A stretch of DNA of 64,000 bases, from contig NZ_RAPN01000001.1 in the NCBI RefSeq assembly GCF_003610535.1, positions 2,157,320-2,221,319 on the forward strand, in the 5' to 3' direction. Positions 40,832 to 50,717 of this stretch are shown piece after piece. This DNA is from Mangrovibacterium diazotrophicum (GTDB taxonomy: Bacteria > Bacteroidota > Bacteroidia > Bacteroidales > Prolixibacteraceae). Position numbers and translations under genes: made by a program. The notes beneath the pieces were generated by a model. The model did not search any database, had not been told where the DNA came from, and was given only the letters and a program-made list of their open reading frames with translations. Numbering within the stretch: the stretch's first letter is position 1; each line of letters starts with the position of its first letter.

Positions 40832-41542
40832 ATGAAGCTATTTAAGAAAGAAGATAAAATGAGTTCGCTGGTTACGGCAAATTCAAACTTATTACCGGTC
40901 ATCAATCGCTTTGGCATCCGTTTGGGTTTTAAGGAAAAAACCATCGGTGAGATTTGCCATGAACAAGATGTCAACCCTGATTTCTTCCTGGCAATTGTCA
41001 ACACCTACACCGAGGAGAATTATTTCCCGGAAAAAGAATTACTTTCTTTCTCGCCGCTCCTGTTGATCGATTACCTGAAGACAACCCACAACTATTACAT
41101 CGGCTACGTACTTCCCAAAATTGAGACCCTGCTCGAACGCGTCATTGCCAGCTGCAAGGAAGGTTGTACTAGTTTGAAGATGATCAGCTCATTCTACCAG
41201 AAATACAAAGCAGAACTGCTACTGCACCTGCAACACGAAGATGAAAAAGAGTTTCCCTACATTGTTGATCTACTTAAAACCCGGAAACTTCGGGAAGGAC
41301 AAAAGTCGATCGCAGAATATGAAACGGAACATACCGACGTTGAAGAAAAACTGAGTGACTTAAAAAATCTTTTGATCAAATATGTTGAGCCGGGCTACAA
41401 TCACAACGACATGAACGAGTTTGTGCAAGCCCTTTTTCAGTTTGAAAAAGACCTTTACGATCACGCCCGGATTGAAGATGCAATTTTGATCAAACAGGTA
41501 GAAATGTTGGAAGAAGAAATAAAAACAAACGCTGTTCAGTAA
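40832..41542 (+). CDS. Hemerythrin-domain protein, RIC/YtfE-like
   Basis: A 236-residue protein. Residues 11-60 (LVTANSNLLPVINRFGIRLG then KTIGEICHEQDVNPDFFLAI) resemble the N-terminal domain of ScdA/YtfE proteins but lack its Cys pair. The C-terminal hemerythrin-like bundle offers iron ligands H86, H135 with E139, H167, and H211 with E215. Relatives repair iron-sulfur clusters after nitric oxide or oxidative damage, or sense these. The gene shares its last base with the start of the LuxR gene, so the two are translated as a pair and the protein may be the sensor for that regulator (inference). Confidence 0.82.
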   Translation: MKLFKKEDKMSSLVTANSNLLPVINRFGIRLGFKEKTIGEICHEQDVNPDFFLAIVNTYTEENYFPEKELLSFSPLLLIDYLKTTHNYYIGYVLPKIETLLERVIASCKEGCTSLKMISSFYQKYKAELLLHLQHEDEKEFPYIVDLLKTRKLREGQKSIAEYETEHTDVEEKLSDLKNLLIKYVEPGYNHNDMNEFVQALFQFEKDLYDHARIEDAILIKQVEMLEEEIKTNAVQ

Positions 41543-42144
41543 TGGAAGAAAACGTATTTATTATTCATCCATCTGAAATTCTTCGGAAAGGACTCGCGTG
41601 GATTCTAAAAGAGTATTTCAAGATTGAGATTACGCAATTAAGCGAAATCAACGACATTGCTTCGTTTACCGGAATCAGTGGAAGTCTGATTATTATCATC
41701 ATTCAAAAAGGGCTGGGTTTGCCGCCCGAAGTCGATGAACGTTTGCGCAGAAACAACAACCTGTATTTGGTTAGTCTCAGTGCATCTACTGATACCGAAG
41801 GCCTTACTGCCGGATATGATTACGACTTGAATGTACTGGATTCGAATCTCGAAATTCAAAAGCTAATCCAGGTGATCCGGAAGTCGGCAACAAAAGCCAA
41901 AACACAAACCTTCGAGAACGGCGACCTCACCCAACGTGAAAAGGACGTGATTCGCCACATTGCGCTTGGGTTATCGAACAAAGAAATGGCTGACAAACTG
42001 AATATCAGCATCCACACCGTTATTTCACACCGGAAAAACATTACGGAAAAACTGAATATCAAATCAATTTCGGGGCTGACTGTTTATGCAATCATGAACA
42101 ACCTGCTTGACATCTCCGACATCAACCCGGAAGAACTGATTTAA
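41542..42144 (+). CDS. LuxR-type regulator with degenerate receiver
   Basis: A 200-residue protein. The C-terminal LuxR helix-turn-helix is complete (LTQREKDVIRHIALGLSNKE and MADKLNISIHTVISHRKNI, about residues 129-190). The N-terminal roughly 115 residues have receiver-like alternation, but where the phospho-acceptor Asp should be the sequence reads SLIIIIIQKGL, without Asp. It therefore probably does not answer to a histidine kinase and may instead respond to the hemerythrin protein encoded just upstream (TAATG overlap). Confidence 0.85.
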   Translation: MEENVFIIHPSEILRKGLAWILKEYFKIEITQLSEINDIASFTGISGSLIIIIIQKGLGLPPEVDERLRRNNNLYLVSLSASTDTEGLTAGYDYDLNVLDSNLEIQKLIQVIRKSATKAKTQTFENGDLTQREKDVIRHIALGLSNKEMADKLNISIHTVISHRKNITEKLNIKSISGLTVYAIMNNLLDISDINPEELI

Positions 42145-42242
42145 ACCCTGCAGAATTCCCTCATGTTTCCCCAATATCCCAACATTTAGGGATTGACCTT
42201 CAGGCTGAATCGCACGAACTTTGGAGGACAAAAGATTCAGTC

Positions 42243-42611
42243 ATGAAGTATGAAACATTAAACGGGAAACTATTCATTTGTTCCAGCTGTAAAAAAATCC
42301 ACCTCGAATTCGGCAACATTGGCATGGACTTTCAATCTGAAAAAACATTGAAAGAAATGCTGACTTACCTAAATGGCGTGAAACAAACGAGCCAAAGCTT
42401 CCCAAATCAAGACATGCCTTACCGTCGGACAATCATGATCCCTTTCGAGAATACCAATCTGAAAATTTTATTGAATGACGATGAGATTGAAGAATTAACC
42501 TCACTCTTCACTCATTTCATCGCCTTAATGAACGGAGAAAAGATAACCGTCGGGCAAAAAGAAATCCCGATGAAAATCTTCAACGGGATCTCGTCTATTC
42601 GTTTAAACTAA
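42243..42611 (+). CDS. Small CxxC protein, DUF6686-like
   Basis: A 122-residue protein that opens with FICSSCKKIHLEFGNIGMDF, a single CxxC followed by a His, and continues as a mixed alpha/beta domain with YRRTIMIPFENTNLKILLND. I believe it belongs to a Bacteroidota family of unknown function (DUF6686), but I cannot verify that. It lies 98 nt after the LuxR gene in the same direction and may belong to the same stress cassette. It ends 3 nt from the convergent S41 peptidase gene. Confidence 0.65.
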   Translation: MKYETLNGKLFICSSCKKIHLEFGNIGMDFQSEKTLKEMLTYLNGVKQTSQSFPNQDMPYRRTIMIPFENTNLKILLNDDEIEELTSLFTHFIALMNGEKITVGQKEIPMKIFNGISSIRLN

Positions 42612-42614
42612 CTT

Positions 42615-44012
42615 TTACTGATTCAGAACCGGCAACGATTTATTAAGCGGAACATACAGGTTCCGTTTCTTTTCGAGCAGTTTCGTTGCGAAGCGATCAC
42701 CGGCTACATCAATTTTAGCCGATTTTGTTGATGCTGTTGCGGTGCCACCAATCAGGCTAATTGCCTGCGCCAGGTATGGGTCATCGGTATCACCGAAAGG
42801 ATAGCGGGCACTGGAAGCTGTTATCGCATAATCAGGATCCAAACCATCTACAAAATCCGTATAACCATCCGCATTTGCGTACTTCATAACGACGGGCAAC
42901 ATACACCATTCGTCGTTATCATCTGGCATTACCCACATCCCGGTGTATTTACCGTAAGTTGCCTGTCCGATTTTAATGACATCCATGTATGGCTGAAGAC
43001 CGATCATGGTCAATTCACTGGCAGAAGCTGTTCCTCCGGTGGTTAAGAAATACACCGTACTCAAATTCAAATTGCTTGAATTATCCTCGAATTTATAATT
43101 CAGGTAGTCTTCAAAATCAGCGTCACTTTCGAGGTAGGCCTGCAGACCGGAATTGTACTGCATTTTAACCAAGGTCTCGTGCGCCGAAACTACACTCGCC
43201 GGAGCAATTGCCGATGCCAAATAAGAGGCGGCATCAATCTCCCCTCCGGGGTTGTAACGCAAATCGACGATCAAGTCGGTAATTCCGGCTGTTTTAAATT
43301 CAGTGAAAATATCATCCAGCGACTGCAGGAATTTATCATCATCGCCGGCAACATATTCCACATAAACCAGGTAACCAACACTTTTACCATCAACATCCAG
43401 CACGGCGTGGTAAATCGCCGGATCAGTCGTCGTTTCAATAGCTGTCAATGAAAGTGTTTCTCCGGCAACTAAACTTCCGTTTGAAATAGATGCGATTTGC
43501 AGGGTGCAGGAACTAGCGCTAAAAATATTGGAATACTGTTCCGAGTAGTTGTCGGCAGTAATGGATTCACCGTTTACTTTCAAAATGACATCACCCCGTT
43601 CAAGGCCGCCAACTTCGGCAGCCGACTCGGGATAAACGTAGTCAACAACGAAGCAAATCTCTTCGTAATTTGCATCGACCCAATAGGCCGTGTAATCAAA
43701 GCCCATCGTTACCTGAACGCCACTGAACTCTGCTGCCAGCGAAGCGTAATCGTCGGTAATCCACGACCAACTGTCATCGGTGTAAAGTAACTTGCTAAAA
43801 TATTCTGACGGATCTTCTTCCTGTGTTTCGTCAATGTCCGGCAGTTCATCGTTCCACAGGTAATAAAGCTCCATATTCTCTTTAATCCACTCATTCACAG
43901 CCAGTGTTTCCTCACTGACCGGATTGACAATGATCTCTTCATCTTTATGACACGCATTGAACGAGAAAAGCAGCACAACAAGAAGCGAGATAGTCGTAAG
44001 TTGTTTTTTCAT
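42615..44012 (-). CDS. S41 family peptidase, lipoprotein
   Basis: A 465-residue C-terminal-processing-type protease. A lipoprotein signal (TISLLVVLLFSFNAC, Cys21) anchors it to a membrane. A PDZ domain lies near residues 120-180 (GLERGDVILKVNGESITAD). The catalytic region contains the Ser in TTGGTASASELTMIG and a Lys downstream in QATYGKYTG, the S41 dyad. The substrate is unknown; periplasmic protein trimming is likely. Monocistronic; 99 nt separate it from birA upstream, with no promoter match. Confidence 0.87.
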   Translation of the reverse strand: MKKQLTTISLLVVLLFSFNACHKDEEIIVNPVSEETLAVNEWIKENMELYYLWNDELPDIDETQEEDPSEYFSKLLYTDDSWSWITDDYASLAAEFSGVQVTMGFDYTAYWVDANYEEICFVVDYVYPESAAEVGGLERGDVILKVNGESITADNYSEQYSNIFSASSCTLQIASISNGSLVAGETLSLTAIETTTDPAIYHAVLDVDGKSVGYLVYVEYVAGDDDKFLQSLDDIFTEFKTAGITDLIVDLRYNPGGEIDAASYLASAIAPASVVSAHETLVKMQYNSGLQAYLESDADFEDYLNYKFEDNSSNLNLSTVYFLTTGGTASASELTMIGLQPYMDVIKIGQATYGKYTGMWVMPDDNDEWCMLPVVMKYANADGYTDFVDGLDPDYAITASSARYPFGDTDDPYLAQAISLIGGTATASTKSAKIDVAGDRFATKLLEKKRNLYVPLNKSLPVLNQ

Positions 44013-44111
44013 TTTGAATCTCTTAATACATTATTCGGTATAAAGTAAGTCCATCTGACGGGTTGAAAACCCTACCCCATTTTCGAAGAAACCAAATGTA
44101 GGCAAACACTT

Positions 44112-44861
44112 TTAAATTAGATAACTCACTTCTTTAAAATGGTAGGCTCTCACATTCTTGCTTTCATCTTCGACCAGGAGCTGGCCAATCTCATTTACAC
44201 CAATAATCTTACCAAAGTATTTTCCCTGATCATCTTTAAACCAGTGCCACTCATTCAAGCGGTAGAGCTTGGATACAAACAGGTCGCTGACTTCTTCGTA
44301 TTCACCCTTGGCCAATTTTTGATAAAAAAGGTCAATGTGCGACAATAGCTCTTTCAGCTGTTCCTCCAGGTCACGTGTTTCCCCTGTGAGCTGAAAAAGT
44401 GAAACCGGGTTCGGCGCGTCCGAAACAAATTTTTCCTGGTTAATATTCAAACCTATTCCGATAATGGATTGAAGAATTTCACCGCGCATGATGCCATTCT
44501 CGATTAAAATTCCACAGATTTTGCGATCACCGACATACACATCATTGGGCCATTTAATCCTGACCTGATCGACAAAACGACTCAGGTAACGTTCCAGTCC
44601 CAGGCAAACCACCTTCGACAACATGTAAGATTTCTCGATCGGCAAAAAATTTGGACGGATGTAAATTGAAAAAGTGAGGTTTTTACCGGCTGCACTTTCC
44701 CACTTATTGGCCAGGTGTCCACGCCCTGCTGTCTGTGCTACTGCCAAAAAGACAGTACCCTCTTTCACCTCATTTTCACGCACTTGATCGGTGGCATAGT
44801 TATTGGTACTTGGGGTTTGTTCCAATATTATGATGCTTTGACCTATAATCTGACACTCCAT
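44112..44861 (-). CDS. birA: Biotin-[acetyl-CoA-carboxylase] ligase
   Basis: A 249-residue biotin protein ligase of the short type, without the N-terminal repressor helix-turn-helix. It shows QTPSTNNYATDQ, the biotin/ATP loop TAGRGHLANKWES, and RIKWPNDVYVGDRKICGILIE. It attaches biotin to carboxylase carrier domains through biotinyl-AMP. Divergent from rsfS across 121 nt. Confidence 0.93.
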   Translation of the reverse strand: MECQIIGQSIIILEQTPSTNNYATDQVRENEVKEGTVFLAVAQTAGRGHLANKWESAAGKNLTFSIYIRPNFLPIEKSYMLSKVVCLGLERYLSRFVDQVRIKWPNDVYVGDRKICGILIENGIMRGEILQSIIGIGLNINQEKFVSDAPNPVSLFQLTGETRDLEEQLKELLSHIDLFYQKLAKGEYEEVSDLFVSKLYRLNEWHWFKDDQGKYFGKIIGVNEIGQLLVEDESKNVRAYHFKEVSYLI

Positions 44862-44956
44862 TTTTGAGTTTTTTTAACAAACTAGTATAAACTATTTTTT
44901 TAATTTTCAGGTTATTACCCTTTGCAGTTAAAAACATCAAAATAAACGAAAAAATT

Positions 44957-44964
44957 TATCTTTG
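44957..44964 (+). promoter_or_regulatory. Candidate -7 box for the rsfS-ftsH operon
   Basis: TATCTTTG matches TAnnTTTG exactly and ends 18 nt before the rsfS ATG. The nearest TTTG upstream (44921-44924) is 32 nt away, longer than usual. Confidence 0.4.
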
Positions 44965-44982
44965 TATTTCTAATAGAAATTT

Positions 44983-45363
44983 ATGACGAAAACGCAGACA
45001 GAGAAGGACAGTGAAAGTCGACTTAATGCAGTTATTGAAGGTATAGATCGAAAAAAGGGACTGGATATAATCAAAATTGACTTAACAAAAATAAATCACT
45101 CCGAATGTAATTATTTCATCATTTGCCACGGCAATTCCACTACCCATGTGGATGCCATAGCCCGTTCAGTAGAAGATACAGTTGAAGAAATGATCGGAGA
45201 ACGAGCCTGGCATAAGGACGGCTACAAAAATTCACTATGGATTTTGCTGGATTATGCCGATATCATGGTTCACGTGTTCCAACATGAAACCCGCGACTTC
45301 TACGACTTGGAGAACCTTTGGGCAGACGGGGTAATTGAAGAAATAAATTTAGAAAACAAGTAA
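44983..45363 (+). CDS. rsfS: Ribosome silencing factor RsfS
   Basis: A 126-residue protein that binds ribosomal protein L14 and blocks subunit joining when nutrients are scarce. The conserved core includes KKGLDIIKIDLTKINHSECNYFIICHGNS cited by segments, VEEMIGERAWHKDGYKNS and WILLDYADIMVHVFQHETRDFYDLENLWAD. Typical length. It is the first gene of the operon continuing with ftsH 5 nt downstream. Confidence 0.94.
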   Translation: MTKTQTEKDSESRLNAVIEGIDRKKGLDIIKIDLTKINHSECNYFIICHGNSTTHVDAIARSVEDTVEEMIGERAWHKDGYKNSLWILLDYADIMVHVFQHETRDFYDLENLWADGVIEEINLENK

Positions 45364-45368
45364 GCACA

Positions 45369-47399
45369 ATGGCTGATAAAAACACAAATAAAAACAAGCA
45401 GCGTCCTAATTTGGGAAATTTCAGAGCGGGAGCCAAGCCTCCTAAGTTCAATCCTTACTGGATTTACGGGATTGTAATTGTCCTGTTTTTAGCCGTCCAA
45501 TATTTTAGTTTTGGCGGTGGCCCCGTTGAGACGAATTGGCAGGAAGTAAAAAATACCATGGTGAAAAACCACGACATCTCGAAAATTGTGGTTGTCAACC
45601 GGGAAGAAGCGCAAATTTACCTGAAGGAAAGCAGCTACGAAAAATACAAAGACAAGCTGAACAAAGGTTTCAATGCCCCGTCACAAATGGGACCGCACTA
45701 CTATTACACCATTGGTTCGGTTGATACTTTTGAAGAAAACCTGCGAAATGCGCAAGCTGAGTTCGCAGAAAACGAAAAAATAACGGTCGAGTACAAGACT
45801 GTCCACAACTACTTCAGCGAAATCCTGAGCTGGATTTTTCCATTCCTTTTAATCATAGGTATTTGGTGGTGGATCTTCCGCCGCATGAGCAAAGGAACCG
45901 GAGGCGGCGGTGGTGCCGGCAATATTTTCAGCGTTGGAAAATCGCAGGCAAAAGTATTCGACAAGGACTCTCGCGTTAACACAACGTTTAAAGATGTAGC
46001 CGGATTGTCGGAAGCAAAACAGGAAGTTGAAGAGATCGTAGAGTTCCTGAAAAATCCATCGAAATACACCAAACTGGGAGGTAAAATCCCGAAAGGTGCC
46101 TTATTGGTTGGCCCTCCGGGAACCGGTAAAACCTTGTTGGCAAAAGCTGTTGCCGGCGAAGCCAATGTACCGTTCTTCTCTATGTCGGGTTCCGACTTCG
46201 TGGAAATGTTTGTTGGGGTTGGTGCATCGCGTGTTCGCGACTTGTTTAAACAAGCCAAAGAAAAATCGCCCTGTATCGTATTTATCGACGAGATTGACGC
46301 CATTGGCCGTGCCCGTGGTAAAAACCCGAACATGGGATCGAACGATGAGCGCGAAAATACCCTGAACCAGTTGTTGACTGAAATGGATGGTTTCGACACC
46401 AACTCCGGAGTTATCATTCTGGCAGCTACCAACCGCGCCGATATTCTGGACCGCGCCCTGATGCGTGCCGGACGTTTCGACCGTCAGATTCATGTTGAAT
46501 TGCCCGACCTGAATGAGCGTCGCGATATTTTCAAAGTACACCTTCGTCCGTTGAAACTGGCAGAAGAAGTGGAAGTTAATTTCCTGGCCAAACAAACACC
46601 GGGCTTCTCGGGTGCCGATATTGCCAATGTTTGTAACGAAGCAGCCTTGATTGCTGCCCGTAACAACCACGAGAAAGTAGGCAAACAAGACTTTTTAGAT
46701 GCTGTTGACCGAATCATCGGCGGTTTGGAAAAGAAAAACAAAATCATCTCAAAAGAAGAGAAAAAACGGATTGCCTACCACGAAGCAGGTCACGCTACCA
46801 TTAGCTGGTTGCTCGAACATGCACACCCGTTGGTGAAAGTGACCATCGTTCCGCGCGGAAAAGCACTGGGTGCTGCCTGGTACTTGCCTGAAGAACGTTC
46901 GATCACTACAAAAGAGCAATTGCTGGATGAAATGTGTTCGACCCTTGGAGGACGCGCTGCCGAGCAATTGGCGTTTGGCAACATCTCTTCGGGTGCTCAA
47001 AACGACCTCGAAAAAGTAACCAAGACCGCTTATGCGATGATCAGCATTTACGGTATGAGTGATAAAGTTGGTAATTTCAGCTATTACGACTCAACCGGCC
47101 AAAGCGACTTTGGTTTCACCAAACCATACAGCGAAAAAACAGCTGAATTGATCGATGCAGAAGCAAAAGCCATGATTGACGAACAATACCAACGTGCGTT
47201 GAAAGTATTGGCTGATGCGGCAGAAGGACATCACCAACTGGCTGAAAAACTGTTGGAAAGAGAGGTCATCTTCGGTGAAGACCTGGAACAGATTTTCGGT
47301 AAACGCCCTTGGCAGAAAGACGAGCTTCCCGGCAACGGAAATGCTTCAACGCCGGAAATTGGTACAGAAGAGAAACCGAAGGATGTAACCCAGTTGTAA
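45369..47399 (+). CDS. ftsH: ATP-dependent zinc metalloprotease FtsH
   Basis: A 676-residue membrane protease that removes damaged and regulatory membrane proteins. Two membrane segments (about residues 33-51 and 155-175) flank a periplasmic domain. The AAA+ domain shows Walker [15 protein letters not shown], Walker [16 protein letters not shown] and the second region [12 protein letters not shown]. The zinc site is HEAGHA (about residue 467) with a downstream acidic ligand. The C-terminal tail is rich in charge. In this operon it may tune CdsA/PssA-type membrane lipid enzymes, an inference from position. Confidence 0.96.
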   Translation: MADKNTNKNKQRPNLGNFRAGAKPPKFNPYWIYGIVIVLFLAVQYFSFGGGPVETNWQEVKNTMVKNHDISKIVVVNREEAQIYLKESSYEKYKDKLNKGFNAPSQMGPHYYYTIGSVDTFEENLRNAQAEFAENEKITVEYKTVHNYFSEILSWIFPFLLIIGIWWWIFRRMSKGTGGGGGAGNIFSVGKSQAKVFDKDSRVNTTFKDVAGLSEAKQEVEEIVEFLKNPSKYTKLGGKIPKGALLVGPPGTGKTLLAKAVAGEANVPFFSMSGSDFVEMFVGVGASRVRDLFKQAKEKSPCIVFIDEIDAIGRARGKNPNMGSNDERENTLNQLLTEMDGFDTNSGVIILAATNRADILDRALMRAGRFDRQIHVELPDLNERRDIFKVHLRPLKLAEEVEVNFLAKQTPGFSGADIANVCNEAALIAARNNHEKVGKQDFLDAVDRIIGGLEKKNKIISKEEKKRIAYHEAGHATISWLLEHAHPLVKVTIVPRGKALGAAWYLPEERSITTKEQLLDEMCSTLGGRAAEQLAFGNISSGAQNDLEKVTKTAYAMISIYGMSDKVGNFSYYDSTGQSDFGFTKPYSEKTAELIDAEAKAMIDEQYQRALKVLADAAEGHHQLAEKLLEREVIFGEDLEQIFGKRPWQKDELPGNGNASTPEIGTEEKPKDVTQL

Positions 47400-47424
47400 G
47401 AAAAATCAGAAAATACAATAGACC

Positions 47425-48057
47425 ATGTCGTCCAGAGAAAACATTTTAAACCGCTTGAAACAGGGGCGGGAAAGCCGCCCTGCCGTTACGCTTGAAAAAC
47501 CGGATTTCGAAGCTCCCATCTATCACGAGCCGAAAGGCAGCCTGGCTGATTGGTTCCAGGAAAACCTGGAGTTGGTAGCGGGTAAAGTTTACCGTCCTAA
47601 GAACCTGGCGGAAGCGGTTGAAATGGTGGCCTCTTTCAAAAAAGAAGAGAACTGGACGAACATTTTCTGTACTGATCCTCTGCTGCAAAAAGCACTGACT
47701 GGGTCTGTCGACTACCAGCAAAACGATGAAGAATTTCTGAATCTTCAGGTCGGCATTACCCCCTGCGAATTTTTGGTAGCTCACCTGGGATCGGTAATGA
47801 TTAGCGCCGGGGGTGCTTCGGGACGTCGCCTGCATGTTTTCCCTGAAACGCACATCGTCATTGCACACCAACGTCAATTGGTGAAGTTTTTGGATGATGC
47901 CATGGAAGCCATTCAAGCGAAGTACCACGGGAATATCCCCAGCTCAATCACCAATATTACCGGGCCAAGCCGTACCGCCGATATCGAAAAAACATTGGTT
48001 ATGGGTATGCACGGTCCGAAAAAACTGATCGTATTACTTTGCGATGAACCTTTTTAA
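47425..48057 (+). CDS. LUD-domain (LutC/YkgG-like) protein
   Basis: A 210-residue protein with the LUD fold: LAHLGSVMISAGGASGRRL and ITNITGPSRTADIEKTLVMGMHGPK are the typical substrate-binding segments. Relatives take part in lactate oxidation with LutA and LutB. No lutAB is present here, and Bacteroidota often carry this gene alone next to ftsH, so its role may be different. It is 25 nt after ftsH. Confidence 0.85.
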   Translation: MSSRENILNRLKQGRESRPAVTLEKPDFEAPIYHEPKGSLADWFQENLELVAGKVYRPKNLAEAVEMVASFKKEENWTNIFCTDPLLQKALTGSVDYQQNDEEFLNLQVGITPCEFLVAHLGSVMISAGGASGRRLHVFPETHIVIAHQRQLVKFLDDAMEAIQAKYHGNIPSSITNITGPSRTADIEKTLVMGMHGPKKLIVLLCDEPF

Positions 48058-48068
48058 ATCAAGCCGGA

Positions 48069-48275
48069 ATGGAAACGAACTTTGTATTGGTTTTCACAAC
48101 TGCAGAAGCCTTTAAAGCTGAAATAGCGAAGGAAATTCTGGACGACAACGACATCAAATGCGTGGTGATGAACCAACAAGATTCGGTGATTCCGTCGATT
48201 GGTGAAATTGAAATTTATGTGCACGAAAATGATCTGGAGCTCGCTCTGGACATCCTCAAAAAGTTGAAAAATTGA
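48069..48275 (+). CDS. DUF2007-like small protein
   Basis: A 68-residue protein, ferredoxin-like beta-alpha-beta pattern: FVLVFTTAEAFKAEIAKEIL, then DDNDIKCVVMNQQDS, and EIEIYVHENDLELALDILKKL. It resembles the DUF2007 signal-transducing-like family. No catalytic residues. Its TGA stop overlaps the TTG start of cdsA (TTGA), so the two are translationally coupled. Confidence 0.75.
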   Translation: METNFVLVFTTAEAFKAEIAKEILDDNDIKCVVMNQQDSVIPSIGEIEIYVHENDLELALDILKKLKN

Positions 48276-49087
48276 AAAACCTGCTCGTCCGGTCACTCAC
48301 CGGGATTGTCTTTGTTGCGGTCATGCTTGCCAGCCTGTTTTTAGGCGAATTCACTTACGGAATCCTTTTCTTGGCCATTTTACTGGGCATGTTGTACGAG
48401 TTTTTCAACATCACCGGCTCTTTGGGATTTCAACCACACCGTTTCATAGCATCGCTGACGGGTGCATTGACTTTTGTGCTTAGTTTTCTGATAGCATCGC
48501 AACGAATCAGCCCACTGTGGTTTTTCAGCATTTTCCCTTTCATTCTGATTACCTTTGTGAACGAACTGTTTGCCAATAAAAAACATTCGCTCCAAAATAT
48601 CGCCATCAGCCTCTCGGCGCTCATTTATGCAGCGTTGCCAATGAGCCTGAGCAACTACCTGGTATTCTCTAAATTCCATGGTGCCTACTCGGCTAACTTG
48701 TTTCTGGCGCTTTTAATCATCATTTGGGTGTACGACTCGGGTGCCTACCTGTTTGGTGTCAGCTTTGGTAAACATCGCCTGTTCGAGCGCATTTCCCCTA
48801 AAAAATCATGGGAAGGTGCCATTGGCGGAACATTACTAGCCTTGGGAGCGGCGGCAGTCATTGCCCAATATATCACTCAAATCTCATTGGTGCACTGGCT
48901 CATCCTCGGCTTTTTGATCGTGGTGGCCTCCACACTGGGCGACCTGACCGAATCGATGATCAAACGGCAATTTGGGGTGAAGGATAGTGGCAGCATCTTC
49001 CCCGGTCACGGCGGAATACTCGACCGCTTCGACTCCTTGTTATTTGCGATCCCTGTTTTTGTCTGCTACCTCGAAGTCTTCATTTAA
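48272..49087 (+). CDS. cdsA: Phosphatidate cytidylyltransferase
   Basis: A 271-residue polytopic enzyme making CDP-diacylglycerol from phosphatidate and CTP. The C-terminal family signature is present: KRQFGVKDSGSIFPGHGGIL then DRFDSLLFA. WVYDSGAYLFGVSFGKHRLF and ISPKKSWEGAIGG also match. The start is a TTG that overlaps the preceding stop; no ATG is available before the first helix. Product feeds pssA in the same operon. Confidence 0.93.
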   Translation: MKNLLVRSLTGIVFVAVMLASLFLGEFTYGILFLAILLGMLYEFFNITGSLGFQPHRFIASLTGALTFVLSFLIASQRISPLWFFSIFPFILITFVNELFANKKHSLQNIAISLSALIYAALPMSLSNYLVFSKFHGAYSANLFLALLIIIWVYDSGAYLFGVSFGKHRLFERISPKKSWEGAIGGTLLALGAAAVIAQYITQISLVHWLILGFLIVVASTLGDLTESMIKRQFGVKDSGSIFPGHGGILDRFDSLLFAIPVFVCYLEVFI

Positions 49088-49240
49088 CTTCTTTTGAAAC
49101 GTTTTCGAGCAAAGCAATGCAAATTTCCTTATTTTTGCAGCGCTTATTGCGGGAACACTTGTCCGAATGAAACAATAAATCGGTCAATTTCGCGTAAGTG
49201 TAATTTGACATTTGCTATTAAAAACGACATTTTAAAATTC

Positions 49241-49897
49241 ATGAAATTTCATCCGGCGGGACATAAAATCATTCGTAACACATTCATCCTGGTAATCGCT
49301 TTTAACCTGATTGGTTGGCTGTTTGTTAGTCATTCATTTTTCAGTGGTTTAATCAGCCTGGCAACCTTGGTTGTGCTGGTTTTAGTTCTGCAGTTTTTCC
49401 GTTACCCCGACCGGAAAGTCGCGGTGAATCCCAAGAACATTATTTCACCGGCTGACGGTAAAGTATGTGTGATTGAGGAAACAGAAGAAAAGTTGTACCT
49501 GAAACGTAAATGCCTAAAGGTTTCCATCTTCATGTCGCCGCTGAACGTGCACATCAACTGGGTACCGGTTCCGGGAAAAGTAACTTTCTCGATGCATAAA
49601 GAAGGTGAGTTTTACGCCGCTTTCAAAGATAAATCGGCCGACGAAAACGAACGCTATTGCACCGCTTTCCAACTAGCCGACGGACGCGAAATTATGGCAA
49701 ACCAGGTTGCCGGAGCCATGGCTCGCCGCATCCTGAACTTCCTGAAAAAAGACCAGCAAGTCACTCAAGATATGGAAATGGGCTTCATCCGCTTCGGATC
49801 ACGCGTCGACCTGTACCTTCCGCTCGACACCAAACTGAACGTGAAACTGGGTGATAAAGTAACCGGATCGCAAACAATTATTGGAGAATTAAGCTAA
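49241..49897 (+). CDS. psd: Phosphatidylserine decarboxylase (short type)
   Basis: A 218-residue proenzyme of the short archaetidyl/phosphatidylserine decarboxylase group. One or two N-terminal membrane segments (about residues 14-50) precede the core with IISPADGKVCVIEE and SIFMSPLNVHINWVPVPGKV. The self-cleavage site that creates the pyruvoyl cofactor is the GS in FIRFGSRVDLYLP. The ATG at 49241 is chosen because the in-frame codons upstream (from 49094) have no similarity. Makes phosphatidylethanolamine. The 153-nt gap before it holds nothing clear. Confidence 0.92.
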   Translation: MKFHPAGHKIIRNTFILVIAFNLIGWLFVSHSFFSGLISLATLVVLVLVLQFFRYPDRKVAVNPKNIISPADGKVCVIEETEEKLYLKRKCLKVSIFMSPLNVHINWVPVPGKVTFSMHKEGEFYAAFKDKSADENERYCTAFQLADGREIMANQVAGAMARRILNFLKKDQQVTQDMEMGFIRFGSRVDLYLPLDTKLNVKLGDKVTGSQTIIGELS

Positions 49898-50643
49898 TGA
49901 GAACTGTTCGTGATTTCTTTTATTGGGTTCCCAATTTTATCACGGCCATGAACCTGGCTTCAGGCTGCGTGGCTGTTTTCCTGGGTATACAAGGTTATAT
50001 TGGTATTGCTGCATTACTGATTGCGGCAGCCTCTGTTTTCGACTTCATGGACGGTATGGCTGCCCGCCTGCTGAACTCATACTCCGATGTTGGCAAAGAA
50101 ATGGACTCGCTGGCTGATTTGGTTTCCTTCGGTGTTGCACCCGGTGCCATTTTGGTTACCATGCTGCAACTGGCCATGTTCAACGAAGTGAGACCATTGT
50201 TGGAGATTGACGCCAACTGGATGCAGTGGATCTTCCTGTTGGCGGCGCTTTTGGTACCGGTTGCCGGAGCCTTCCGATTGGCTAAGTTCAACCTCGATAC
50301 CCGCCAAACAGAAAACTTCCTGGGCTTACCGATTCCGGCGAATGCACTGTTTTACGCCTCGCTGGCAGTAGTGGTTGCCTGGGGTAACAAACCAGCGCTC
50401 GAGCATATCATCCTCAACAGGTTCAACCTGTTGACCTGCATCGCGATTATTTCGGCCCTGATGATTTCGGAAGTACCGATGTTTTCGCTGAAATTTAAAA
50501 GCCTGAAATGGAAAGGCAACGAAATCCGTTTGGCATTCCTGGTATTGTGCGTGGTGATCTTTGCCGTGCTCAACATCTACGGCTTACCGCTCATCATGCT
50601 GAGCTACATCGCCATTTCACTGGTACAAAAGCTGATGGCTTAA
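49897..50643 (+). CDS. pssA: CDP-diacylglycerol-serine O-phosphatidyltransferase
   Basis: A 248-residue membrane enzyme of the CDP-alcohol phosphatidyltransferase family. The active-site pattern D-x2-DG-x2-AR-x8-G-x3-D-x3-D is complete in the segment that begins DFMDGMAARLLNSYSDVGKE and continues MDSLAD. About six to eight helices. It forms phosphatidylserine from CDP-diacylglycerol (from CdsA), which Psd then decarboxylates. The start overlaps the psd stop by 1 nt (TAATG). Last gene of the operon. Confidence 0.95.
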   Translation: MRTVRDFFYWVPNFITAMNLASGCVAVFLGIQGYIGIAALLIAAASVFDFMDGMAARLLNSYSDVGKEMDSLADLVSFGVAPGAILVTMLQLAMFNEVRPLLEIDANWMQWIFLLAALLVPVAGAFRLAKFNLDTRQTENFLGLPIPANALFYASLAVVVAWGNKPALEHIILNRFNLLTCIAIISALMISEVPMFSLKFKSLKWKGNEIRLAFLVLCVVIFAVLNIYGLPLIMLSYIAISLVQKLMA

Positions 50644-50687
50644 CCAGCTACAAATACGTCTTTAGCATTATTTTCAATCGATATAGA

Positions 50688-50717
50688 ACGGCCCCAATTG
50701 GGGTCGTTTTCTTTTTT
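50688..50717 (+). terminator. Intrinsic terminator after pssA
   Basis: CCCCAATTGGGG (50692-50703) is a perfect palindrome; ACG/CGT extends the stem with one G-T step. TTTTCTTTTTT follows. Confidence 0.85.
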
